This document shows positions 21,836 through 32,800 of a stretch of DNA of 64,000 bases, piece by piece. The stretch is taken from the NCBI GenBank assembly GCA_949152475.1, contig OX424564.1, positions 29,014,165 to 29,078,164 of the forward strand, read 5' to 3'. A model generated the notes under the pieces. The model saw only the letters and a list, made by a program, of their open reading frames with translations. It was not told the origin of the DNA and searched no databases. Both the position numbers and the translations under genes were made by a program. Every line of letters starts with the position of its first letter. The first letter of the stretch is position 1. This DNA is from Terebella lapidaria (taxonomy: Eukaryota > Annelida > Polychaeta > Terebellida > Terebellidae).

Positions 21836-22868
21836 AAAAGATGTCGACTCAACAAACAAAAATAGTCAGGCCAAATTCATCTAACATACCCCCAAGACAT
21901 GTTTGCTTAGGGCCATGAGTCTGGGAATACGGTCCATTACGGGCTGTGGTGCACTCTTTCGAAGATATGGAGTGAGCATCAAATTTACTTTCGAGGTCTG
22001 AGTCAAAGGTCATTTAACCGATTGTTTCCATAATATACGAACGTATATGTGGAGTTCCAGAACCATAGTGCATGTTTTGTTTTGTTGAGTTATCATCTGG
22101 AAACCGTCCGACAGAAAATTCAGGCACAGGTACTCACCATAGGGTACATATACGTTATATGTGTGGAAACTGGTGAAAAATTCTTGGAGATTTATCGGGG
22201 AACTCGAGTTATCGTTCGGAAACCGGAAAGTGAAATAAACCCCAAAAAAATAAAATCATTTTTCACATTCCAAGTAAGTTTTAAAGCGACTGACCGAGAA
22301 TATTTAAAATATTTATCAAAATTGTATTTTAGTGTCAAACATGTCAACTGAACAGATAGTACATGTTATCCAGGTGGTTTTTGCGATATTTTCGCCCACA
22401 TGAGAAAAGGAAAAAATGCCGTTGCATATATTAAACAAGGACAATGTATCCACCAAGCTCGCATGTAAACACAGCCTGTTTATTGCTGTCAAAGCTCCAA
22501 CTAAATATATTTCAGGGATTTTGTATCAGTCTCAGTGAGGTGAAAATAATCTAATGAACGTTTAGCTTATAATTTCGAAAAATGGAAACCTAAGGTGTGA
22601 TATTTGTTTATATCCGAGTTCGGTGAATACACTTCCTATTAATGTGTACATTCATATCTGTATACAAGCCGTTATGTTCATATACATGTATGTAAAGAAC
22701 TAGGAAATGAATTATTATTAGTCCTCGGTACTGGTGAGAATATGTTCATTTTACATATTTCCACTCAAATATATTTTTGCATATGTGGCATATTTCCTCA
22801 GACGGTCGCTTTAAGACAACACTCTTGAATACTCTGAGAGTGGTTCTTTGTGTGTGATTTTTTTGCAG
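21836..22868. other. Intron 2 of lectin gene A, distal part
   Basis: Colinear with intron 2 of gene B from about 34,790. No coding exon is seen. Confidence 0.65.
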
Positions 22869-22904
22869 GGGACGTTAGTTATGGCGCCGGACAAGATCTT
22901 AGTG
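22869..22904 (+). CDS. Micro-exon 3 of lectin gene A (linker)
   Basis: 36 nt, acceptor TTTTTTGCAG, donor GTATGT, phase 1 in and out. It encodes DVSYGAGQDLS between split glycines. It is conserved in gene B. Confidence 0.75.
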
Positions 22905-23006
22905 GTATGTATCCATTCCATACAGAGGCTGATTTGGGACACACTTTATTTCAATCGATATAATATTATTTCTTCTGATTATATTGATATATCTTTTATT
23001 TTCCAG

Positions 23007-23039
23007 AAAATTCATCTTCGAGTGGAAGCTCAATTAGAG
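23007..23039 (+). CDS. Micro-exon 4 of lectin gene A (Ser-rich linker)
   Basis: 33 nt, acceptor TATTTTCCAG, donor GTAAAT, phase 1 in and out, encoding ENSSSSGSSIR. Symmetrical phases mean skipping it keeps the frame, which matters for gene B. Confidence 0.7.
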
Positions 23040-24399
23040 GTAAATATGTTAATTATATACACTAACGTTAACTCTTTCAGTATACTTTTTTGGTTTCCCC
23101 AAAAAACATCAGTTATATATCCTGAGCAAGAATTCAATGCTATTTGCTTCTAAAGTAAGGTTACTGGAATGATCACAGATGTCAAAGGGGATATTTTGAA
23201 ATTAGCCTTTAACCTAATAGTTACTAATATTGTAATTATTATTACAATGGGGTACCTGCTGATGCCATGTGCTTCTGGGGCTTTAAAACAGTCTATTATG
23301 TCCAAGAAGTACAAAAAACGTCATGTCCATTGTTTGTATTATGCGAAAAGAAACATGACAAAAATTTAATGTAGCATTATTACGTTTTTGTATGAATTTG
23401 GCAAGTACAGTCAAACCTGTCTATGTGAGACACGCTGGGGACTTTAACAAAATGTCTCGCTTATGGAGGTGGCTCTGTTATCCAGGGTGAGATAGCCGGG
23501 CACCAAGTAAAATTTTAACATATATGTATCAACACAATATGTCAGTATCAATCATTCATTCTCATTATAACGATCACCCAATGTCACGATACACAAGTAA
23601 ATGTACAAATCCAAAAATCTAAAACAGAATGGATAGACATACAGTACTTTTTATGACTTGGTGCCTTTGTCTGAAAAAAATAATATTTTTAACAATTAAA
23701 TAAAAATGAAATCAAATTAAATGTTTTTTTTTTTCTTGTTTTTCACTTGTTTCTACTCCGAGTTGCACATTTAAGATTTTTTAGTGTCATCATCATAATC
23801 TCATCTTAATCTTGCCAAAAGGCATTGACAACTTTGCGAGAACTTTGTAGTTTATCATACAGTTCAATCGCCTTCACTCTGTCGGCGAGTGAGAGATTTA
23901 CAGGTTGAGATTTTGTTTTTGGTTTGTATACTGTTTCTATGGTTTGTCTATACCCGAATTACACGGTGGCGATCCTGGTGGCAAACAGGAACCCCATTAC
24001 ACAGCATGCTAACTTGAAAGATACCAGGAAACTGCCTATCCAATTGAACCTTTGCGTTTTCATTGTCATTCATTGGAAACATGTAGAGCGTTCACAAAAA
24101 ATACCCGTGTCATAAACAGGCCAGTTTGTTCGCAAAATGTGTTCGCAATCCTTGCTATGGCAACCAAAATCGAATAGTATTAATGTCATGATCTTATCAT
24201 CAACGATGTCCATATAAAAAGTATTAGAATCGGATTTGCAATCTGTTAACAGATACATATCCCGAAATTGCGTACAAGTGATATGATGTTGAGGACATGA
24301 ACTTTTAGATGACTATAACTCAATTTACGAATTAGAAGTCTCAAAATGGAGGAAACAGCACAAGATCTGGTACCAATATCCCTCATCTATTCCCGTCAG
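23040..24399. other. Intron 4 of lectin gene A
   Basis: AT-rich intron with the CAGTCAAACCTG repeat. The last 500 bp align to 39,000-39,535 of gene B. Confidence 0.65.
23408..23500. repeat. Interspersed-repeat-like segment in intron 4 of gene A
   Basis: The sequence starting CAGTCAAACCTGTCTATGTG, with ACTTTAACAAAATG and GGAGGTGGCTCTGTTATCCAGG, resembles a dispersed repeat seen in many invertebrate genomes. The family is not certain. Confidence 0.35.
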
Positions 24400-24671
24400 G
24401 AAAGACGAGCCTGGTGTCTAGAATTACGTCGTGCAAAGCCAGCAGCGAATACGACGGAGATTTCCAGTGCCAGTATGCTTACGATGGTAGCAGCCTTGCC
24501 GGTTATGGGAAGGAATGGGCCATGAAATCAAGCCGAGGTCTCGGAGGCTACATTCAGGTCTATCTGGACAAATCGTACGTACTGACTACGATACGGATCA
24601 AACACCGATGAGGCCAGCATGACCAAGTGTCTTCTTGGATGATTCAAATGCAACATGGTTTTGAGATGAAA
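24400..24671 (+). CDS. Exon 5 of lectin gene A (N-terminal half of F5/8C-like domain)
   Basis: 272 nt, phase 1 in and 0 out. It encodes SRITSCKASSE, QYAYDGSSLAG, EWAMK, YIQVYLDKSYVLTTIRIKHR, then TGA at 24,609, then QVSSWMIQMQHGFEMK. The KASSE...AYDG and DKSYVLTTIRIKH segments fit the A-S...DG and L-x-V-x-x-I-x-I pattern of F5/8C domains. The donor is GTAAGA. Confidence 0.8.
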
Positions 24672-25022
24672 GTAAGAACAATCATGCATACTGTATTGTT
24701 TGATTGGAGATCAACATTTGTATTGATTGTATTATGGATTGTCCCTGAATTCGTTTATATCTGCTCGAATCTGTCCACACATTTTCATACGGACATGTAC
24801 AGATTACAAGTCTGAACCAGTTACTTTAGGTAATATCACATCACCTTAAGGACTGACTGCACGTAACATATCAGTGACTGCAGTGAGGCACTTTCCCATT
24901 AACTTATAATGTGAAAGTAAAGGTAACAAAATCATCAAGACAAAACAATCCCCCGACCTAAAACTTGGCTAGCACACACATATACTCATGGATGATTGAC
25001 CGATACATTGTATTTGTTACAG

Positions 25023-25205
25023 GTGACTAGGGAATGTGATGGTACTTCCTCCTGGTTGGATTGCTCTGGGGCGGGAAATGATTGGCTCATAGTTGACCTG
25101 CCAGTCACAATCCGCAGTAGTTACATCTGGCTGACAGCGACTGGTGTCTGTTATTCTCGAGCTAACCAAGGAATTCGTGAGCTGGATATTATCGGCTACC
25201 CATAG
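25023..25205 (+). CDS. Exon 6 of lectin gene A (C-terminal half of F5/8C-like domain)
   Basis: 183 nt from acceptor TTGTTACAG to TAG. It encodes VTRECDGTSSW, DCSGAGNDWLIVDLPV, YIWLTATGVC and GIRELDIIGYP. The final IRELDIIGY is the usual end of an F5/8C jelly-roll. AATAAA follows 156 bp after the stop. Confidence 0.85.
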   Translation: MTRECDGTSSWLDCSGAGNDWLIVDLPVTIRSSYIWLTATGVCYSRANQGIRELDIIGYP

Positions 25206-25387
25206 CCACATCTATTTCACTGGCGAGTCGACTGTGCGCAGAAAAATGGACATTTGTCGCAAATATTGCATTGTGCAGTTTGCCAAATATACTCAGTGAG
25301 CATTCAACTGGTGTGGTGTTTATAACAATTCACCAACAACACCTGAGTCATAATGGAGCAAATAAACCCAGAAAAAATAATGTTTAA

Positions 25388-25805
25388 AGTGATATTGGCA
25401 GGAAAGCTATTTTTCCAAATCAATTACATATATGCCTGTGGTCTCAGAAAATAGGTTACAAAACCAAATATGCTTGATCAGATGGATAAATCAAGCATTT
25501 GACAGTATTGCATCCGTTTTTCTTTCGTTTTGTGCGCCACTAAGAGTTACCTCTGACTTAACCTATTTCACGCTCGATTGGCTCGAACATGCGGGCTAGC
25601 TGGAATCGCACTGCATCAAGGGATACAAGCACCGAGAATGGCGGTAATGTAAACAAACTCACAATATCTCCACCAGAAACTCGCAACGAAATCTATTAGA
25701 AAAGGGCGTATGTTTGGGCATACAAGTGCAGTGATATAATAGTTATGTTTTCTTCGTTCGATCAGAAAGGTATGGAAAAATACATAACTTACTGCCAATA
25801 TCACT
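25388..25805. mobile_element. MITE with TTAA target site, 3' of lectin gene A
   Basis: A 418 bp insertion with perfect 14-bp inverted ends AGTGATATTGGCAG, flanked by TTAA on both sides (25,384-25,387 and 25,806-25,809). The matching place in gene B (near 41,640) has no insertion. TTAA duplication suggests a piggyBac-related family. Confidence 0.88.
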
Positions 25806-27022
25806 TTAAAATATATTTACAATACAATAAACCCTTTGCATCAAACGCTACAATAGCGTCGTTAGCACAGTGTGTGATTTGTGTAAGGTGTACGTTTTAC
25901 CCTTAACTTAAGAGAATTGGTATACAGTGGGGAACATGGCTGCAAGGTTGTCAAACTCCTGGGAATTTCACATATTTAACGATATCAAGATAACATGCAA
26001 GGCAAGTGGTTCACGAATAGGAAACAAAACCGATGTGACACATGAATCTGAAATGAAAGATATTTTATTGTCACTATTTAACTATCCTGTTATGTGGCGA
26101 GTAAAGATTATGTACTAAGTTACACATCTCATCATAGTCAGTTATGATATATGGATTCTAATACGATAATAATAGTTATGTTATTTTCGTGGTACATTCT
26201 AATCATTATTTTATCATTATGATGAGTGAAGATCCCGAGTCATGGAATAGCTATCTTGATATAATGAGAAAACTTGTAATCGTGAAGACTGTTATTTTTA
26301 TATCAAGGTCCGAATCAGTCACTGCAGTTCTAGTTCGCATATTTGTACCACATACAGTTCACCTTTAACAATAGCCCAGCCCACGGTCTATTCCACGTCC
26401 ACACAAACATGGACACATCACAGTCCAGGGTAGTAAACAATACACAACTTCCTGTGTATCCATAATACATAATACAATACATTTTAGTTCAATTATCAAT
26501 TTCTATATTTTGCGGTGGGGCAACCTTGGAATTGACTTCCAAAGTCATCTGATGATGTTGATGTTACCTGGCTATGAACACTCAGGGATGTACCCAGTAT
26601 TCAGTGCCCTAGATATCATCTGGCTACCATGGCAACACCTAGCTCACTGACTGAATCCATTCACTATGCATAGAATATGCGGATGTTTTTATTGTATTTA
26701 TACAGAGCAATGAATGAATTTCAGTGTAGAAATACCTTTCTAAACTCTTAGGCCCGACTACACATGTACTTCAGTCATAATTTAAGAAAAATTCAACTCA
26801 AGTCACACTATTCGTATTATTGAAGATGTTGTACAACGGATTCTCTTTATAGGTCTAGAAAATAATATGACGATATAGTGATAAGGATTTCAGATTTTCA
26901 CATTTTGTCTTTCAATTTTACCATTTTGGTATTTTGATTGCAAAACTGTAGGACACGCTATGTAGTTATCCAAACATCGACTGTTCTCCTCCAGCACGTA
27001 TATCTGTCTACTGATAATATTA
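25806..27022. other. 3' flank of lectin gene A; includes near-identical tract
   Basis: No gene seen. From 26,459 to 27,022 it is almost identical to 42,263-42,769 plus 50,919-50,976. Confidence 0.7.
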
Positions 27023-28251
27023 ATTAATATAAAAATGAATCGAATTTATTTTCCACGTCTTTTCAACTGAGGACATATAATGAATATCGTGGGTTATACT
27101 ATACTTCATAGATTATTGTCACTGATACAGGAAATTTGTCACTGTATAATATCAAGCCAATTTTGTTGGTGAACAAATGGCTTGAAAAAGCGAGAATACG
27201 TTCCAGCGAAGCGTACAAGGGAAGCCTACGGATACTGACATTTTATCCGATCAAATAGCACAATTAGTTTATTGACCATTCGGAAGCCAGTATACCATCC
27301 CTCAAATTTTACCCGTACATCTTCGAAAAAAAAACTTACATGATGGCTGCCATTGGAGAAGAGTGGTGGTCTAATGTTATTAGTCAACTGATTGACAAGA
27401 TGGACATACTGTGAATCACGTAATCTGTAAATCACGTAAGGTAATTTTTACGTGTTTCGCGGATTGCTGAGCACCTCGAAAATATCATTACCATCATCGT
27501 GAAAATAAGTTACGGTATATAGGCTATATATCGCCGACACCTTGTAAAGTCTACCCCTTTCAAGTTGGGTCCTATGCGCTGGGCTAGCTCCACAAATTAG
27601 TCCACTATAAACGCATTCCAATTTCTTAGCTCAATTATCAAATCTGGTGGGTAGAAACTGGTGAAGTACTCGATTTAAGAATGACTTTTATTAATCCAAT
27701 ATCATATGAAAAAAATCATTCAGCTACATCAATATATCCAAACTAATATATTCTACATGTATGCATGCGCCATATCAAATTTAGGTATCGTCACATACCC
27801 GTATCGACGCAACACGTGCCGGCACGGAGGGCACAAGCCCTATGTGTCCAATACTTTTTTTTCTAGTGTGAAATCCGATTTCTGCCCATCGGTCACAATG
27901 CATGGGTTTTTTTATATCCCACAGACAAAGGACAATAAAATAAATGAAACTGCACTGTAAGCAGAATCCTTCTGATAGTTAAACCTACAATGTCTGGCCA
28001 CAACAAACCTGGAAAACATAACCCGGTTATGTTTACATTGCAAAAAAATGAGTCAGCAATACCAAAACAAGATGACGACTAAAAAAACTCATGAAACGTG
28101 AATAAAAGCATTTTCGTTGCAATAGCTATTGGGATCAAACCTGGTGATAAAAGATTGGTGGTAATAGAGGAAACGCGATCAGGAATACTTTTTTGTTAAC
28201 TATAGAAAAAACCATACAATATTGAAGAATTCCTACATAAATGCCCCAACC
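27023..28251. other. End of unit A and spacer
   Basis: Homology with unit B fades and stops near 27,405. The remaining 850 bp holds no recognisable gene or repeat. Confidence 0.55.
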
Positions 28252-29862
28252 TTACTATGACTATCATTACCATGTGATATCAAATCCAACGAACAATTAA
28301 ATCATTTCTAACAATGTTAAAAACCACTACATCTTCGTCTATTAGACATATATTTGGCCCGTTATAATTATCCATCCCTCCTCTCCATTGCACTATCACT
28401 TATGCAAACAAACCATTCATTGATCGACATATGGGTTATAAATCGGGTTCTAAAAAAGGTCACACATATCAAATTCCAGAAGACATATCACAGTATGAAA
28501 TAGATGTGTTGCGATTTGGAGACAAAACGCTTATAGATAGATAGCAGGTTTGTATCATGAATATAATAGGAAGTAATATAGACTGTATTTATGATGGCCC
28601 TATAGATACATCACTTCAGAAAACTCTTGTTCTAAATCAGTGCTACGTTCAACTCAAATGTAACTTGAGACGAAACATCGTATGTAGAGCTGATAGATAT
28701 ATTCTTGTTATATGTGCATAAAGGAAATTACGTATGCCACACACTTCGATAACATCGAACTTAGGTATCATTATTCTAATACTAAGAAGCACAACCATGA
28801 CAACCCACGAGCTCTAGGTGAATATTTCTGATAACTAATTAGCCCATATGGGTTAAGTTATGAGTGGGGATATTCACATAGAATCGACTTCGCGTTTCAT
28901 AATCTTCTCTATCAAACTTCACGTATATATATTGTATGTTATGAAGTGGAATCAGCAACCAGCAAAATAAAATCTATTTTCTCATCTCCATTTTCAGTGT
29001 CAGGCTTATTCGAGAAGTGTAATAGGAACTGTTTCAACATGCCAAAAACAATGGGCACCAACAAGTGTGAATTCCGAAATGAGATTGTGTTATAATAGGT
29101 TTTCCAGTATGTTTGTTGCCAAAAATCCATAAGGCGAATAATACCGCCACATAAATGTAACGAGTCTAATGTAGAATGATGAAATGTAAAAAAAAAACGA
29201 TCTTTTATCATTTGAAAATCAATGATAAGACTGCATCCCTTCTTGCCTATATTGATATATACCAATGTCACTAATGTTGACGCCGGGCAAATATATCTAC
29301 TTAGAAAATAGTTGCACGTACAAATGTAGACAGCTGCAACGCTTGGATAGACGAATTTATGACAGCATGTGGTGTAATTAAATTTATCACGATATAAACA
29401 TGTATTAATCACATAATTACCACATAATTATCACTGAGAAATTTCATTATTCGATTGTTGTCACACATATTTCAATTGAAGTGCCTAGAATTGCATTTGA
29501 AATAATTTTGAGGTGGATTCAATCATCAAGTAATACAGAGACGTTTTATTGATTGATGGATGTCGCAATTACCTTCGTTTTGAGTGGATATACCCAGCAT
29601 AATAGGCAAATGGACACTCCGATATGCTTCTTTTACTAACCGTTAGTAGCATATTCCCCCCAAAAATTTCGAGAGGTGCATAATATTAATTTGAAGTCTT
29701 ACTACAGATGAATAATCAATATAATTATATTAATCAAACCAGTGAATTTATTAGCCTATAAATTTTGACGATTAATGTAGCAGTATATTTTCCCGGAGTG
29801 GTTGTCTGCATACTGAATACTTATTATAATGTTAATTAATTTCGGGTGTCCGTCGACTTGGG
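28252..29862. other. 5' flank of lectin gene B
   Basis: Aligned with 17,712-19,329. It has a 157-codon minus-strand open frame (28,939-29,412) that is interrupted in unit A and shows no family resemblance; not called as a gene. Confidence 0.6.
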
Positions 29863-29893
29863 TATAAATACGGGTCTTATCACATCTTCAGTA
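29863..29893 (+). promoter_or_regulatory. Core promoter of lectin gene B (TATA + Inr)
   Basis: TATAAATA at 29,863-29,870 and initiator TCAGTA at 29,888-29,893, with the same 27-base spacing as gene A. Confidence 0.78.
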
Positions 29894-32800
29894 TTCTGGT
29901 GGACGCATTTATCACTTACGCATTCATCGATTGGTAAGTATCTTGCTTGGATATTATGTGGTTGAGATGATTTCGTTGTATATCACAAGCTGTGTTACGA
30001 ATGCATCTGTGATTTTATTGTTCCAGATCAATAGGAACTGTGGAGTGAAGGAACGACGACAATGTCTGTCCATGTGATTCTTCTGGTTCTTGTCACGTGT
30101 CTGTGGATGGGTAAGTTCTGAATAAATATGTCCACAAAGGATTTATCAACTATTTAGAAGTATCCCAGTCTGATCCTTCCTGTTGCAAGCAGGCGGATTG
30201 GAAACACATTCAAACTAGGAAGAAAAATTAGCCCAAAGGCTAAGATAGGTTACCGGACAATTTGGTTTGGCCATGGCAGCATTGGCAGGTAACAGACCTT
30301 GAGATTTGCCAATCAAGGTCATCAGTGTGAACATATGACCTTGAGATTTACCAATCAAGGTCATCCATGTGAACTTCAATGTCATCATTATATGTACGTG
30401 TGCAGTATTCGATTTTCTATATGTTCGTAATACAAAGATACATCTGGGTGCAAGCGTATAGGCCGCTCAGGCCAATTTACACATTCTGAGTCAGACATTT
30501 GGCACTCAAGGTCATCCGAGGTCAAGTTCAAGGTCATCATTATTTGTGCCATATATGTCTTCCTATATGTTCATAATGCAAACATAAGCTCTATCTGCAA
30601 GCATTTCATCTATAGAGGCAACTGGGCATGTTTGACCCAAAAATGGCTGTTTTGATCTTTCAAGGTCATCAAATGTCAAATTCAAGGTCACCACACAAGT
30701 CGCCATATATAACTTCCCAGTTGAAAGTGTCAATTTCTAAGCTCTATCTTCAGCCGTTCTATGAGTACAGTTCTGGCAGCTCCAATTATGAGGGGAAAAA
30801 AGCCGGAAATTTTTGTAGTACCAAATTTTTTTCAAAGGGTGAAAAATTTTCGTTTGCCTAGAAATGGCCTAAAATGAATAGTAACGCGATTTGGGCCGAA
30901 AAAAAAATTTCCGTCGACCCGTCAAAAATTTTAAATGGCCGCCTTACACAGACCGGCGATTCAAGGGCAACCAAACTTATACACATCACAGAGGTGTATG
31001 AGGGGAACCCTTTGAAACAAAAATCTCAAATCTGATCAGACGGTTTTTGGGAAATCGGCCCCCAAATCCAAAATTGACCGTTTTTCGACGAAAATGGCCG
31101 CCATTTTTGGTTGTGGGGCGTTTTCAGCTTTATTCCTCCTAAGAAATCTCCGTAAACCCTTCTGGTATGTCCGGCTACACGGCGGACGGACGCCGGACGC
31201 AACACAACGGCAATAGGTTATCGGACCATAGGTTCGGTAACCTAAAAACTAGAGCAAGGGCTAAAAAAAGATCACCAGAGAAATGTTAAATCTCAAGCCA
31301 CAACTGCTTTTCTTTCCCCACCAAAATTGCTGCACTGATCTTTAAAGGTTATTGAAGGTCGAATCCAAAATTACCACTGAAATCACTGCATATGAATTCC
31401 CATTTCGACATGTTTGATAAAATAATGAAAATACGGACAGATCAATCTTTTCACCTAGTTATATTTCAGCTCAGAATATTTTAAAAACTTGGTTCCAAGT
31501 TGAAATTCGAAATAAAAGTTGACCAAAACTGCATTTCAAGATGACGAAATTGGAGCCAGATCGAACTTCTCGCCAGGAGTTTTATTTTAACTCATATATA
31601 TGTACCAAACTTGGTTTCAAGTTGAAATTCAAACTAAAAGTTGACCAAAACTGCCTTTCAAGATGACGAAACTGGAGCCAGATCGAACTTTTCGCCAGGA
31701 GTTTTATTTTAACTCATAATATGTACCAAACTTGGTTTCAAGTTGAAATTCAAACTACAATTTGACCAAAACTGCATTCCAAGATGACAAAATTGGAGCC
31801 AGATCAATGTTTTCATGAAAAGTTATTGTGGTCAATAATAGACTTAACTAGCAAAACATAGGCCCAAGGGACCTTTAGCTTACCGGCTAGCCAATAGGTG
31901 ATCGGACCGATCGTCTGATAATTACAAGGTCACAAGGATATTCAGCATAATCAATCCTATATGTCCACAATTGATTCTTAAGCTGTAAAGTTGACAAGTG
32001 AGATTTTGTGCCATTTTGTGCTCTGACCTTGAAAATGAGATCAAAGGTCATATTCAAGGTCACGAGAGTATGTCAGTATATATCATTTCTTATATGTCCA
32101 CAATTGATTCCCAAGCTGTAAAGTAAATAATAAGCGAGATATCAGCCATTTTGTGCTCTGACCATGAAAATGAGGTCAAGGGTCAAATTCAAGGTCATCA
32201 GAATATTCGGATTATATCATTTCCTGTATGTGCACAATTGATTCCTAAGCTGAAAAGTCGATAATAAGTGAGATATTAGCCATTTCGTGCTCTGACCTTG
32301 AAAATCGGGTCAAAGGTCAAATTCAAGGTCATGACAATAATCAGCGTATATCATTTCCTAAATGTCCATAATTGATTCCTAGTGTCTAATCTCAATATCA
32401 AGTGAAATATTAGGCATAATGTGTCCCATTATAAAGCATAGGAGAATTTAACATGGGAAAGTCCCATTTGGCACATGAAAATGGCCGCCACACGCAGACC
32501 GGCAACTCAGGGGCAACGAAACTTATACAAATCATAGAGGTATATGAGGGCAATGTTTTGAAACAAAAATCTCAAAACTTTCTAAACAGTTTTTGAGAAA
32601 ATGGCCGCCAAAGTCAGAAATTGGCCGTTTTTCGTCGAAAATGGCCGCCATTTTGAAAAAAAAATGCGAAAATCAAATACTTAAAAATATCTCCTTCTTG
32701 AATTATTTTTAGGCATTTTTGTGCAAAATTTCAGAAAGATTGACCCGTGAACTTCAAAGATAAAAATGTGGACGGACGACGCCGACGGACGACCGACGCA

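Larger units (their letters stand above)
19357..25366 (+). pseudogene. Lectin gene A: secreted F5/8C (discoidin)-like protein with in-frame TGA
   Basis: Six exons with GT-AG introns: 5'UTR exon 19,357-19,400; exon 2 19,813-19,896 (ATG at 19,848, signal peptide MSVHVILLVLVTCLWMG); exon 3 22,869-22,904; exon 4 23,007-23,039; exon 5 24,400-24,671; exon 6 25,023-25,205 ending in TAG; AATAAA at 25,361. Phases are compatible throughout (1,1,1,0). Without the stop the product would be about 190 aa: signal peptide, Ser/Gly-rich linker, one galactose-binding-like jelly-roll of the F5/8C type. Exon 5 has TGA at 24,609-24,611, where gene B has TGT, truncating the domain midway. It is therefore probably a pseudogene, unless the TGA is a polymorphism or sequencing error. 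Confidence 0.82.
17712..27405. repeat. Segmental duplication unit A (lectin gene A)
   Basis: Colinear with 28,252-51,420, covering about 1.6 kb of upstream DNA, all exons and introns, and downstream DNA to GATTGACAAGAT. Identity varies, about 90-97% outside insertions, with one tract near 99.5% (26,459-27,022). An 850 bp spacer (27,406-28,251) separates the units. Confidence 0.92.

Noticed and set aside
28939-29412. 157-codon minus-strand open frame upstream of lectin gene B
   Set aside because: The matching stretch in unit A (18,387-18,868) is interrupted, no family is recognised, and there is no promoter or splice context. Similarity between units is explained by the segmental duplication.
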